This document shows, piece after piece, positions 31,929 through 41,417 of a stretch of 64,000 nucleotides of DNA. A model generated the notes under the pieces. The model saw only the letters and a program-made list of their open reading frames with translations. It did no database searches and was not told where the DNA came from. A program made the position numbers and the translations under genes. The stretch comes from CAWAMD01 sp963783045 (GTDB lineage Bacteria > Actinomycetota > Nitriliruptoria > Nitriliruptorales > Nitriliruptoraceae). Position 1 is the stretch's first letter; each line of letters starts with the position of its first letter. The stretch spans positions 372,001 through 436,000 of the forward strand of contig CAWAMD010000002.1 in assembly GCA_963783045.1 (NCBI GenBank), read 5' to 3'.

Positions 31929-33764
31929 CTACTCCACGGTGACGGTCTTCGCGAGGTTGCGCGGCTGGTCCACGTCGGCGCCGCGCTGGGTCGCGACGTG
32001 GTAGCTGAACAGCTGCAGCGGGATGACGGCGAGGACCGGGGCGGCGAGCTCGTGGGACGCCTCCGGGAGGGTGAGCACGTGGTCGGCGTGCTCCTTCAGC
32101 TCGGCCGTGGAGCCCTCGGTCCCGATGGCGAGCACGGCCGCACCCCGCGCCTTGACCTCCTGGATGTTCGAGACCATCTTGCCGAACACGTGGCTCTGCG
32201 GGGCCACGGCGACGACGAGGCTGCCCTGCTCGATGAGCGCGATCGGACCGTGCTTCATCTCGCCGGCCGGGAACGCCTCGGCGTGGAGGTAGGAGATCTC
32301 CTTCAGCTTCAGGGCGCCCTCGTAGGCGATGGGCAGCCCGGCGTGCCGGCCGATGAACATCGTGTAGTAGGTGTCGTGGTACCGGTCGGCGAGCTCCTTC
32401 ACCTCGCCGTCGAGATCGAGGACCCGCTCGATCGACTCGGGCAGCTGCTGCAGGCGGCGCAGGATGTCCTCGCACTCCGAGGGGTACATCGCGTGACGGA
32501 CCTGCGCGAGATACAGCCCGATGAGCAGGCAGCCGACGATCTGGGTGGTGAAGGTCTTCGTCGCGGCGACGCCGATCTCGGGGCCTGCGTGCGTGTAGAG
32601 GACCGCGTCGGCCTCGCGCGCCAGGGTCGAGCCGACGACGTTGACGAGCGCGAGCACCGGCGCGCGCTGGTCGCGGGCGTGGGCGGCGGCAGCGATCGTG
32701 TCGGTCGTCTCGCCGGACTGCGAGATCGCGATCACCAGGGTGTGCGGGTTCAGGATCGGGTCGCGGTAGCGGAACTCGCTGGCGACCTCGACCTCGACGG
32801 GTATCCCGGCCCAGTGCTCGATCGCGAGCTTGCCGACCATCCCGGCGTGCAGCGAGGTACCGGCGGCGACGACGAAGACCTTGTCGACCCGGCCGAGCTC
32901 GCGCTCCTCGACGCGACACTCGTCGAGGCGGATGGCCCCCTCGACGAGCCGGTCGCGCAGGGTGTCGCGCACCGCGTCGGGCTGCTCGTGGATCTCCTTG
33001 AGCATGAAGTGCGGGTAGCCCTGCTTCTCGGCAGCGGCCAGATCCCAGTTCACGCTGAACGCGTGCGGTTCGGCCGGCGTGCCGTCGAGGTCGACCACCT
33101 CGACGCCCTCCGGGGTGATGCGCGCCGCCTGTCCGTCGAGCAGGGCGGCCACGTCCCGCGTGTGGGCGATGAGCGCCGCGACATCGGAGGCGCAGTAGCC
33201 GACCCCGTCGGCATGGGCGACGATCAGCGGCGCCTCGCGCTTGGCGACGACGATCTCGTCGGGGTGGTCGGCCGTGACGAAGCAGAGCGCGAACGCGCCC
33301 TCGAGCCGTCCGACGACCCGCCGCACGGCCGTCAGCAGGTCGTGCTCGTCCTGGGCGGCGAGCTCGTCGCCGACGAGGTGGGCGACGACCTCGGTGTCGG
33401 TGTCGGAGGCGAAGCGGCGGTCGCCGAGCGAGCGCTTCAGCGACTCGTAGTTCTCGATGATCCCGTTGTGCACGACGGCGACCCGGCCGTCGGGGTCGGC
33501 GTGCGGGTGGGCGTTGCGGTCGTTCGGCGCCCCGTGGGTGGCCCACCGGGTGTGCCCGATGCCGGTGCGGCCCGAGAGGTCCTTGCCGTCGAGCGCCCCG
33601 ATCAGGTTGTCGAGCTTGCCGGCGCGCTTGACGATGCGCAGCCGGTGGTCGCCGTTGACCACGATCCCGGCCGAGTCGTACCCCCGGTACTCGAGACGCT
33701 GCAGCCCCGTCACGATGCCGTCGGCGGCGTCGTCACGACCGGTGATGCCGATGATCCCGCACAT
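31929..33764 (-). CDS. glmS: Glutamine-fructose-6-phosphate aminotransferase GlmS
   Basis: A 611-aa enzyme that makes glucosamine-6-phosphate, the first step to UDP-GlcNAc. The N-terminal glutaminase begins MCGIIG with nucleophile Cys2 and has GHTRWATHG; two SIS domains follow (ISQSGETTDT near residue 350), and it ends in LAKTVTVE. GAGGAG precedes the ATG. A TAGGCT box at 33807-33812 is a likely promoter, 43 nt upstream. Confidence 0.98.
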   Translation of the reverse strand: MCGIIGITGRDDAADGIVTGLQRLEYRGYDSAGIVVNGDHRLRIVKRAGKLDNLIGALDGKDLSGRTGIGHTRWATHGAPNDRNAHPHADPDGRVAVVHNGIIENYESLKRSLGDRRFASDTDTEVVAHLVGDELAAQDEHDLLTAVRRVVGRLEGAFALCFVTADHPDEIVVAKREAPLIVAHADGVGYCASDVAALIAHTRDVAALLDGQAARITPEGVEVVDLDGTPAEPHAFSVNWDLAAAEKQGYPHFMLKEIHEQPDAVRDTLRDRLVEGAIRLDECRVEERELGRVDKVFVVAAGTSLHAGMVGKLAIEHWAGIPVEVEVASEFRYRDPILNPHTLVIAISQSGETTDTIAAAAHARDQRAPVLALVNVVGSTLAREADAVLYTHAGPEIGVAATKTFTTQIVGCLLIGLYLAQVRHAMYPSECEDILRRLQQLPESIERVLDLDGEVKELADRYHDTYYTMFIGRHAGLPIAYEGALKLKEISYLHAEAFPAGEMKHGPIALIEQGSLVVAVAPQSHVFGKMVSNIQEVKARGAAVLAIGTEGSTAELKEHADHVLTLPEASHELAAPVLAVIPLQLFSYHVATQRGADVDQPRNLAKTVTVE

Positions 33765-33826
33765 GCGTACTCCTCGAATGGCGCAGACCCGCGCCGGACG
33801 CGGGCCAGCCTACCCGCGCACCGGTT

Positions 33827-33846
33827 CTGGAAACCGTCGCCCGGTC
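33827..33846. repeat. Partial copy of the AACCG-palindrome element
   Basis: GGAAACCGTCGC matches the left half of the element at 28889-29078; the right half is lost. It lies in the glmS upstream gap. Confidence 0.35.
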
Positions 33847-33862
33847 ACGTCCCCTGGACGGG

Positions 33863-34888
33863 TCAGGCGGCCGTCCCGAAGGTCTCGAGGATCGCCCACA
33901 GGTTCTCGGCCATGCGCTGGGTCGGCACCTTGTACCAGGCACCGCCGAGGATGAGATGGTCGACCTGCTCCTCGATCGCGGTGATCCGGTCACGCACCTC
34001 GTCGGGGGTACCGGCCACCGCGTAGCGCTCGACCGCCTCGTCCGGAACGGCGTCGACCATCGCGTCGATGTCCCGGTCCGTCTCCTTGAAGACCCGCCGG
34101 AGCTGGTCGGTGAGCTCCTCGTCGCCGTAGGAGGCGAACACGCCCTTGTAGTTGGGGGTCGTCCCGTAGAACGCGATCTGCTGCTTCGCCTCGCGGATCG
34201 CCGTGTCACGGTCGTCGCTGATGCACAGGATCACGCCCTGGCAGAGGGTGAACTCGCTGCGGTCGCGACCGGCGTCCTCGAGCGCCTCCTCGACGCGGGG
34301 CACCACGTCCTGCGCGAGGTAGCGGTCGGAGGTGAAGGGGTGGCCGAGCAGCCCGTCGGCGTGGGTCGCGGCCGCCTTCGTCATGAGCGGGCCGACGGCC
34401 GCCACGTAGGTGCGCGGAAGCGGCCGGTCGCTGGCGCTGCCGAGCCCGCCGAGGCCGGGGCGCAGGACCCGGTAGAGGTCGCCGTCGAACGTGACGTCCT
34501 CGCCGCGCTCCATCCGCCAGGCCGTCTGCATCGCCTGGACGTACTCGGCCATCCGCTTCGCCGGGTGCGAGAACTCGGCGGAGAAGCGCTCCTCGATGAT
34601 GCGCTTCACCTGGCTGCCCAGCCCGAGGACGAACCGCTCGCCTGTGAGCTCGTTCAGGTCCCAGGCCGCCATCGCCGTCGCCACCGGCGAGCGCGGGAAC
34701 GCGAGCGTGATGTTCGTGCCGATGTCGATCTGCTCGGTGGCGGTGGCGAGCACGCTCGCCTGCACCAGCGAGTCCTGCGTCGTCTCGCTCACCCAGACGG
34801 CGTCGAACCCGTGGGACTCGGCCTGCTTCGCCAGCTCCGGCAGCACCGCGTACGGCCCGCCGATGACGACACCCTTCGCTGCTGCCAC
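33863..34888 (-). CDS. LLM-class (F420-dependent type) oxidoreductase
   Basis: A 341-aa luciferase-like monooxygenase-fold enzyme, probably using reduced F420 or FMN. Features are the strand WVSETTQDSL, ATEQIDIGTNITLAFPRSP, and LNELTGERFVLGLGSQVK, which is the family's core motif. It closely resembles the TIGR03617-type F420 proteins of actinobacteria. The start is GTG 34888 after a weak AAGGGC; a TAGGGT box at 34921-34926 is a possible promoter. It stands alone between glmS and a membrane protein. The substrate is unknown. Confidence 0.85.
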   Translation of the reverse strand: MAAAKGVVIGGPYAVLPELAKQAESHGFDAVWVSETTQDSLVQASVLATATEQIDIGTNITLAFPRSPVATAMAAWDLNELTGERFVLGLGSQVKRIIEERFSAEFSHPAKRMAEYVQAMQTAWRMERGEDVTFDGDLYRVLRPGLGGLGSASDRPLPRTYVAAVGPLMTKAAATHADGLLGHPFTSDRYLAQDVVPRVEEALEDAGRDRSEFTLCQGVILCISDDRDTAIREAKQQIAFYGTTPNYKGVFASYGDEELTDQLRRVFKETDRDIDAMVDAVPDEAVERYAVAGTPDEVRDRITAIEEQVDHLILGGAWYKVPTQRMAENLWAILETFGTAA

Positions 34889-34940
34889 CTGTCTGCCCTT
34901 CGTCGACGTCTCGGGCGGGCACCCTACCGGCGGCCGCGGG

Positions 34941-35453
34941 TCAGGGGCCCGACTGGACCGACTCCCAGGTGGCGCTGGCGCCGGTGTGGCCGACGTAGGC
35001 GACCTGGACGGTGGCGGCGACCGCGACGACGACCGCGAACACGGAGACGCCCAGCGTGACCGCACGCAACTCAGACCAGTGCTCGCCCGTCGTCCCGGCA
35101 CGCCGCCGGCGCCGGCGCCGGCGCACGAGCTCGAGCCCGCCGACCCCGGCGGCGCCGGCGAACAGCGCCACCGAGAAGGCGGTCATCGCGTCGCCGAGCT
35201 CGGCGTGGTGCTCGACCGCGGCGGTCTCGTGGACCTGCTCCTCGAGCGCCTCGCCGCTGCTCGTCGCGAGTGGGGTGAACACGAGCGCGGCTGCGGCGAC
35301 CGCCACCGTCGCCCAGAGCAGGTGGGGGCGCGACGCCGGCCAGACGGCGACGAGGATCAGTCCGAGCGCGGCCAGCGGGACGAGCACGACGACGGCGTGG
35401 ACCACGAGCGGATGCGCCGGGAGCCCGAAGAGGCGGGAGAGGTTGAGTTCCAT
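34941..35453 (-). CDS. DUF2231-like membrane protein, 170 aa
   Basis: A small protein with four hydrophobic helices. The opening FGLPAHPLVVHAVVVLVPLAA is characteristic of DUF2231, a family suspected to bind heme or metal through its histidines (HPLVVH, and VHETAAVEHHAELGD in the middle loop). A run of eight arginines lies in a cytoplasmic loop. ATG 35453 is the family start; the ribosome site is weak. It is downstream of the ClC gene, 73 nt away. Confidence 0.78.
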   Translation of the reverse strand: MELNLSRLFGLPAHPLVVHAVVVLVPLAALGLILVAVWPASRPHLLWATVAVAAAALVFTPLATSSGEALEEQVHETAAVEHHAELGDAMTAFSVALFAGAAGVGGLELVRRRRRRRRAGTTGEHWSELRAVTLGVSVFAVVVAVAATVQVAYVGHTGASATWESVQSGP

Positions 35454-35526
35454 CGCGCGAGCATGCCGCGTCGGCCCGCGCCCCACCAACTCGGCGGCGT
35501 GCGGCGCCCCACGGCCACGTGGGCGA

Positions 35527-37242
35527 TCAGAGGTCCCGGGAGGGCTCCTCGGTGTCCTCGTCGCGTTCGAACTCGGCGATGTCGCGCTGGGTCAGCACGC
35601 CGACGACCTGCCGGTCGTCGAGGACGGCCATCCGCTTCGCGCCGGCACGCTCCATCCGCTGGATCGCCGAGCGCAGCGTCGCGTTGTGCTCGACGGTCGG
35701 CAGGTCCCAGCGCATGACACGCTCCACGCGAACCCGCTCCCACCGGTCCGACGGCACGGTGGAGGCCTCGAGCAGCGACATGCTGCCGAGGTAGCGGCCG
35801 TCCGACACGACGGGGAACCAGCGGTGGCGCCGCTCGATCTGGAGCCGGTTGAAGTCGGCGATGTTCGCGTCCGCGGGCACGGTCTCGGGGTTCGGGTTCA
35901 TGACCACGCTGACCGGGATCGACAGCAGCGCTTCGAGGCGGCCCTCGCGCTCGCGATGCTGGTACGGCGAGAAGCTGGCGCGCCCCATGACGACCTGCGC
36001 CGCGACCGCGGCGATCAGCGCGGGGACCACGAACCCGTGCTGCCCGGTCGCCTCCGCGACGAAGGCGACCCCCGCGAGCGGCGTGCGGTAGCCGGCACCG
36101 AGGAAGGCGGCGACGCCGACCACCGGGAACAGGGAGGCGTTGCGGATCCCGACGAGCGCCTGCACGGCCGCGCCGGTCACCGCTCCCTGCACCACCAGGG
36201 GGATGAACAGCCCACCGACCCCGCCGCCGGCGACGGCGAGCCACGTGGCCGCCGCCCGCACGGCGAACAGGACGACGAGGAGCCAGAACCCGCGGTGCGC
36301 CTCGACCGCCCAGGCCACGGTGCGGTAGCCGGGCCCGAGCGACAGCGGCTCGCCGAAGAGCCGGATCGACACGAGTGCGAGCACGCTCAGGGCGACACCG
36401 GCGCCGACCGCACGCTGCCACGACGGCAGGGTCAGCGCCTTCGCGTGGCGGATGGACCAGGCGCCGATGCGGGCGAGGACGCCGCAGGCCACGCCGAGGA
36501 GCAGCATGCCGGTGACCTCGGCCATGCTGAACGGCGCGGTCCCCGAGATCGGCAGGATGGGCTCGGTCCCGAGGAACGACGCGAAGACCAGATAGGAGGA
36601 GGCCGCCGCCACCAGTGCCGGCAGCAGCGCCCGACGCGCGAGGTCCTCCTGGAAGGGCACCTCGAGGGCGAACACGACGCCCGTCAGGGGCGCCTTGAAC
36701 ACGGCGGCCACGCCCGCGGCGGCACCGGCCACGATCATGGTGCGCGCTGCCTGCGCGGGCATCCAGCGCCGGAAGCGCCGAGCGGTGCTGACCGTTCCGA
36801 GGGTGCCGCCGATGAGGATGGACGGGCCCTCGAAGCCCATCGCGCCGCCGAAGCCGAGGGTGGCGGCGCTGGCAGCGAGCTTGCCCCAGAGATCGCGCAG
36901 TGGCAGCTGCGCATGACGCTTGTGGTAGGCGCGCACGTAGGCGTCGGTCGTGCCGTGGTCCCCGCTCGGCACGGTGTGGTGGACCAGCAGGTAGGTCAGG
37001 ACGAACCCCACCAGCGGGGCCGCGACGGTGACGCCGACGGGCAGCCCGAGCAGCGCCGGGAGCAGCTGCTCGCCCACGAGGAAGTCGAATGCGACCACGC
37101 CGAGGCCCGTCAGCACCCCGAGCAGCGCGGCACCGAGCATGACGAAGCGGAACTGCCGACCGAGCTCCCCGATGCTCGTGGCGGCACGCGCCCGGCGGGC
37201 CATCTCGCGCAGGTCGGTGGGGGCCCGGTCGGCGATCCTCAT
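35527..37242 (-). CDS. ClC-family chloride channel/transporter with C-terminal CBS pair
   Basis: A 571-aa membrane protein with about ten helices and two CBS domains (about 435-555). The gating-glutamate motif is GFEGPS and the second anion motif is GGGVGGLFIP. The first selectivity motif, normally GSGIPE, reads SGDHGTTD, so ion selectivity may differ from standard ClC proteins. The ATG at 37242 overlaps the GNAT gene's stop as ATGA, which couples transport to an acetyltransferase of unknown target. Confidence 0.88.
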   Translation of the reverse strand: MRIADRAPTDLREMARRARAATSIGELGRQFRFVMLGAALLGVLTGLGVVAFDFLVGEQLLPALLGLPVGVTVAAPLVGFVLTYLLVHHTVPSGDHGTTDAYVRAYHKRHAQLPLRDLWGKLAASAATLGFGGAMGFEGPSILIGGTLGTVSTARRFRRWMPAQAARTMIVAGAAAGVAAVFKAPLTGVVFALEVPFQEDLARRALLPALVAAASSYLVFASFLGTEPILPISGTAPFSMAEVTGMLLLGVACGVLARIGAWSIRHAKALTLPSWQRAVGAGVALSVLALVSIRLFGEPLSLGPGYRTVAWAVEAHRGFWLLVVLFAVRAAATWLAVAGGGVGGLFIPLVVQGAVTGAAVQALVGIRNASLFPVVGVAAFLGAGYRTPLAGVAFVAEATGQHGFVVPALIAAVAAQVVMGRASFSPYQHREREGRLEALLSIPVSVVMNPNPETVPADANIADFNRLQIERRHRWFPVVSDGRYLGSMSLLEASTVPSDRWERVRVERVMRWDLPTVEHNATLRSAIQRMERAGAKRMAVLDDRQVVGVLTQRDIAEFERDEDTEEPSRDL

Positions 37243-37784
37243 TCGTCGCCGTCCAACGACAGCGAGGGCGACACCAGGCCGGCGAGCGGCCCGGCGTCGG
37301 CCAGCGTCTCGTCGAAGGAGAGCATCATGAGGTCGTGGAGCTCGCCCTCACGATCGCGGATGTGGCGTCGCAGGACGGCCTCGGGCTCGAACCCGAGCGA
37401 TTCGAACAGGCTGATGGCGCTGCGATGCTCGGCCACGACCTCGACGATGACCTTGATCATGCCCATGTCGACCGCCTGCGCCACCCCCTGGCGGGCGAGC
37501 TCGTGACCGATGCCCCGGCGACGCTGGTCGGGGTCGACGACGACGCGGAGCTCGGCGACGTGGCTGGACCAGTGCAGGCCGGGGACGACGGCCGCGTACC
37601 CGATGATCGTGCCGTCCTCCACGGCGACGAGCCGGTGCCCGCTCGGCGCGTCGACCCACTCGTGGACGGTCGCCTCGTCGCTCACGTCCTCCTTGAAGAA
37701 GGTGCGGTCGCGCTCCGGGATGCGCCGGAAGAAGGCGAGCAGCGCGGCCGCGTCCTCGTGGCCAAGATCCCGGAACTCCACCAT
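37239..37784 (-). CDS. GNAT acetyltransferase
   Basis: A 181-aa single-domain N-acetyltransferase. The acetyl-CoA loop is VVDPDQRRRGIGHELARQGV, followed by VEVVAEHRSAISLFESLGFEPE. I choose ATG 37784 because GAGGAG lies 4 nt upstream; an ATG at 37802 is also possible. It resembles small-molecule or protein acetyltransferases found beside transporters and CBS proteins. It overlaps the ClC start. Confidence 0.85.
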   Translation of the reverse strand: MVEFRDLGHEDAAALLAFFRRIPERDRTFFKEDVSDEATVHEWVDAPSGHRLVAVEDGTIIGYAAVVPGLHWSSHVAELRVVVDPDQRRRGIGHELARQGVAQAVDMGMIKVIVEVVAEHRSAISLFESLGFEPEAVLRRHIRDREGELHDLMMLSFDETLADAGPLAGLVSPSLSLDGDE

Positions 37785-37949
37785 GGTCTCCTCGGCGCGC
37801 ACCGGTGATGGCCCGGCGACCCGGACGCGACCGTCACCGTGCAGCGCGTCTGGAACGGACCCGCCACGCGCCGTCGAAGCATGACGCTAGTCATCGGAGG
37901 TCCTCGATCTCCACGTGGTCGGCCGTCGGAACGCCCCCGGCCGTCGGTG

Positions 37950-39290
37950 TCAGATCGTGAGGTGGTCCCGGACCGCGTCGGCGATGCGGTCGGCGGACGC
38001 CTGGGCGTCCTCCTCGCTCGCTGCCTCGACCATGACGCGGATCACCGGCTCGGTGCCCGACGGCCGGACGAGCACACGCCCGTCCTCGGCGAGCCGCTCC
38101 TCCTCGGCGCGCACCGCCTCCCACACCGGTTCGGTGTCGTCGAGCCGGTCCTTGTCGACGCTGCTGACGTTCACCAGCACCTGGGGCAGCCGCGACATGA
38201 CCGTCGCCAGCTCCTTGAGCGGCTCGCCGGAGGTCCGAACGGCGGACAGCAGCCGGACGGCGGTGAGGATGCCGTCCCCGGTGGTCGCGTGGTCGAGGGA
38301 GATGATGTGCCCCGACTGCTCGCCGCCGAGGTTCAGGTCGCGCTCCCGCATCGCTTCGAGCACGTACCGGTCGCCGACCTTCGTCTCGACGACGTCGATC
38401 CCGAGGTCGTTCATGGCGTGGCGGAAGCCGAGGTTGGTCATGATCGTCGTCACGACCGTGTCCTGGTTCAGCGTGCCGTCGAGCTTCCCCTGCCGGGCGA
38501 GGATGGCCAGGATGGCGTCGCCGTCGACCTCGACGCCCTCGTGGGTGGCGGCGATGAGACGGTCGGCGTCGCCGTCGTGCGACACGCCGGCGTCGGCGTG
38601 GTGGGTGATGACGGCCTCGCAGATCACGTCGGGATGCGTCGAGCCGGCGTGCTCGTTGATGTTCGAACCGTCCGGCGAGCAGTTGATCGTCACCACCTCG
38701 GCACCGAGCTGCCGGTAGACCTGCGGCGCGACCTGGCTCGCGGCGCCGTTCGCGCCGTCGACGACGACGCGGAGGCCGGTCAGGTCGACCTCGGCGATGT
38801 CCACGAGGTGCTGGAGGTAGCGGGCGACCGCGGCGGTGTCCCGCAGGCGCCGGCCGACCTCGGTGCCCGTCGGGCGCTTGAACGTCCCGGCGGTGAGGAG
38901 GTCCTCGATTCGTGCCTCCTCGTCGTCGGTGAGCTTGAAGCCCGTCGAGCCGAAGAACTTGATGCCGTTGTCGCCGACCGGGTTGTGGGAGGCCGAGATC
39001 ATGGCGCCCGCGACGGCGCTTCCCACGCAGGTGAGGTGAGCCACGGCCGGGGTGGGCAGGACACCGAGGCTGACCGCGTCGCCGCCCGCCGAGGTGATGC
39101 CGGCCATCAGCGCCGACTCGAGCATCTCCCCCGACCAGCGGGGGTCACGCCCGATGAGGACCGAGGGGCGGGTGTTGCCCTCCTCGACGAGCACCGTCAC
39201 GAGCGCCTGGCCGAGCTGCATGGCGAGCTCGGGCGTGAGCTCCGCGTTCGCGAGCCCACGCACCCCGTCGGTGCCGAAGATCCGTCCCAC
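37950..39290 (-). CDS. glmM: Phosphoglucosamine mutase GlmM
   Basis: A 446-aa mutase converting glucosamine-6-phosphate to the 1-phosphate. It begins MGRIFGTDGVRG, has the phosphoserine loop ISASHNPVGDNG (Ser101), the metal loop DGDADR and the sugar-binding GEQSGHI, and ends with RPSGTEPVIRVMVEA. The start is GTG 39290 with GGAGG upstream. With glmS it completes the GlcN-1-P route. Confidence 0.97.
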   Translation of the reverse strand: MGRIFGTDGVRGLANAELTPELAMQLGQALVTVLVEEGNTRPSVLIGRDPRWSGEMLESALMAGITSAGGDAVSLGVLPTPAVAHLTCVGSAVAGAMISASHNPVGDNGIKFFGSTGFKLTDDEEARIEDLLTAGTFKRPTGTEVGRRLRDTAAVARYLQHLVDIAEVDLTGLRVVVDGANGAASQVAPQVYRQLGAEVVTINCSPDGSNINEHAGSTHPDVICEAVITHHADAGVSHDGDADRLIAATHEGVEVDGDAILAILARQGKLDGTLNQDTVVTTIMTNLGFRHAMNDLGIDVVETKVGDRYVLEAMRERDLNLGGEQSGHIISLDHATTGDGILTAVRLLSAVRTSGEPLKELATVMSRLPQVLVNVSSVDKDRLDDTEPVWEAVRAEEERLAEDGRVLVRPSGTEPVIRVMVEAASEEDAQASADRIADAVRDHLTI

Positions 39291-39456
39291 CGCGCTCCTC
39301 CTGGGTCGTCGGTCGCGTGTCGCGCCTGGCTACCGCTGTCACGGCCGCTGCGGAGCGTAGAGAAAGGGTGACACACCGACAGGCGGCAGGGCCCGGTCGG
39401 TCGACCCTGGTGGTCGGTGCAGTGCCGGGCTGCGCCACGAAAGGGGCCGACGCGCG

Positions 39457-39485
39457 CGGACGCCGCCCACGCGGGGCGGCGTCCG
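39457..39485 (-). terminator. rplM-rpsI operon terminator
   Basis: A 12-bp stem (CGGACGCCGCCC at 39457-39468 with 39474-39485) closes a 5-nt loop, 19 nt after the rpsI stop. It separates the ribosomal genes from glmM. Confidence 0.75.
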
Positions 39486-39504
39486 TGACGAGCGGTGCGG
39501 CCGG

Positions 39505-39888
<384 letters not shown>

Positions 39889-39903
39889 GTCTGATTCCTA
39901 CCT

Positions 39904-40344
39904 TCAGGCCCGGTGGAACGTCGGCAGCTGCTTCGGCTGCTGGGCGGCGTGGGGGTGCTCCGGACCGGCGTACACCTTCAGCTTCTTGGCCATCTGACGG
40001 CCGAGCTTGTTCTTCGGCAGCATGCCGTGCACCGCGCGCTCGACGACCTGGGTCGGCGACTTCGCGACGAGCTCGGTGAAGGGCACGGACTTGATGCCGC
40101 CCGGGTAGCCCGAGTGCCGGTGGTAGACCTTCTTGCCCTCCTTGAACCCGGACAGCTCGACCTTCTCGGCGTTGATCACGATGACGTGGTCGCCGGTGTC
40201 GAGGTGGGGCGTGAAGGTGGGCTTGTGCTTGCCACGCAACACGTGCGCGATACGGGTGGCGAGACGACCGAGGGTCTGGCCCTCGGCGTCCACCACGTAC
40301 CACTCGCGCGTGATGTCCTTGGCGCTGGGCTGGTAGGTGCGCAT
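39904..40344 (-). CDS. rplM: 50S ribosomal protein L13
   Basis: A 146-aa early-assembly protein of the large subunit. WYVVDAEGQTLGRLAT, the KHKPTFTPHLDTGD segment, KVYHRHSGYPGG and GMLPKNKLGR are all in place. It has a long leader of about 200 nt after a good promoter, suggesting control in the leader. Confidence 0.98.
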   Translation of the reverse strand: MRTYQPSAKDITREWYVVDAEGQTLGRLATRIAHVLRGKHKPTFTPHLDTGDHVIVINAEKVELSGFKEGKKVYHRHSGYPGGIKSVPFTELVAKSPTQVVERAVHGMLPKNKLGRQMAKKLKVYAGPEHPHAAQQPKQLPTFHRA

Positions 40345-40540
40345 CGGTGTCTCTCGGTCTTCTCGGGTCGAGTCGGTGCTCTGTCGGCGCTCCAAAGGGA
40401 CGCGGGGCGCTGGTCGGCGGTGCCCGCCACTCACGTCGGGAGCGTCCAGGTGCTGCGGGTCGAGGACGCGGCCACCAACCGGGACGGGAGGAGGACGCCG
40501 AGCCCGTGCACACGACACGCGGCCCTCCGCGGGCCGCGGA
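40345..40540 (-). promoter_or_regulatory. Long rplM leader with GC hairpin
   Basis: From the predicted promoter (40546-40575) to the rplM start the transcript would have about 195 nt. A CTCCGCG/CGCGGAG hairpin lies near 40521-40540. Several ribosomal operons are autoregulated through such leaders; no known family could be recognised by eye. Confidence 0.35.
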
Positions 40541-40545
40541 GCCGC

Positions 40546-40575
40546 AGCGTACCGGCGACCCTCCGGCAGGGTCAA
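40546..40575 (-). promoter_or_regulatory. Promoter of rplM-rpsI
   Basis: On the minus strand TTGACC (40570-40575) and TACGCT (40546-40551) are 18 nt apart. It lies just inside or beside the end of truA (stop at 40604), giving L13-S9 their own start. Confidence 0.6.
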
Positions 40576-40603
40576 CCGGGACGCTGGCCGGCTGGACGGG
40601 CCG

Positions 40604-41417
40604 TCACCCGGCGAGGCGGACCAGCGGGGACGACGGCCAGCGCCGTCCGTAGGACACCCGCTCGAGGACGAGCCCCTGCGGCGGCGCCACCCGCGCCGCC
40701 CGCGCACGGTCGCGGGACGCCAGCACGTCCGCCAGCCACCCCGGGTGCCGCCGGCCGGCACCGACCTCCACGAGGCAGCCGACGATCGAGCGCACCTGCT
40801 GGTGGCAGAAGGCCGGCCCGTCGAGCTTCACCTCGATCACCGCATCGTCACGCCGTCGGACGGTGACGTGGTCGAGGCGCCGGATCGTGTGCTTGCCCTC
40901 GGCGCGCCGGCACAGGGCCGCGAAGTCGTGCTCCCCGAGCAGGTGGCGGGCTGCCTGCCGCATGGCCGGGACGGACAGCGGGTCGTCGACGTGCCAGCGA
41001 TCGTGCCGGGTGACCGGGTCCGGCAGGGGCGTGTCGACGAGCTGGTAGCGGTAGAAGCGCGCCGTCGCCGAGAACCGCGCGTCGAACCCGGCGCCGACAC
41101 GCGTCACCGCCCACACCGTGATGGCGTCGCCGGTCATCGCGTCGAGGCGCTTGCGCAGACCGGGCAGATGGTCGACGGCGCGCGCGGCGCGCGGGACCTG
41201 TGTGTCCACGTCGACGTGGACGACCTGCCCGCGGGCATGGACGCCACGGTCGGTGCGGCCCGCGACGGTCAGGTCGACGTTCCTGGCCCAGGACACGCGA
41301 CAGGGCACCCTCGAGGGTGCCCTGCACGGTGACCTGGTCGGGCTGGCGGGCGAACCCCGCGAACGGCGCTCCGTCGTAGGCGAGGTCGATGCGCAGCCGG
41401 GACCGGCCGTCGCTCAC
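40604..41417 (-). CDS. truA: tRNA pseudouridine synthase A, interrupted by a +1 frameshift
   Basis: The enzyme makes pseudouridine at tRNA positions 38-40. The N-terminal part has DLAYDGAPFAGFARQPDQVTVQGTLEGAL; the frame then breaks in the VLGQ region and resumes with LTVAGRTDRGVHA, which holds the catalytic Asp. Removing one base in the CC pair at 41282-41283 restores a normal 270-aa protein with FCHQQVRSIVGCLVEVG near the end. The GTG start at 41417 overlaps the rplQ stop (GTGA). Since the rest is well conserved, a sequence error is plausible. Confidence 0.9.

Noticed and set aside
37785..37949. Terminator after glmM
   Set aside because: CGGCCGTCGG occurs twice but as a direct rather than a clean inverted repeat, so no stem is supported.
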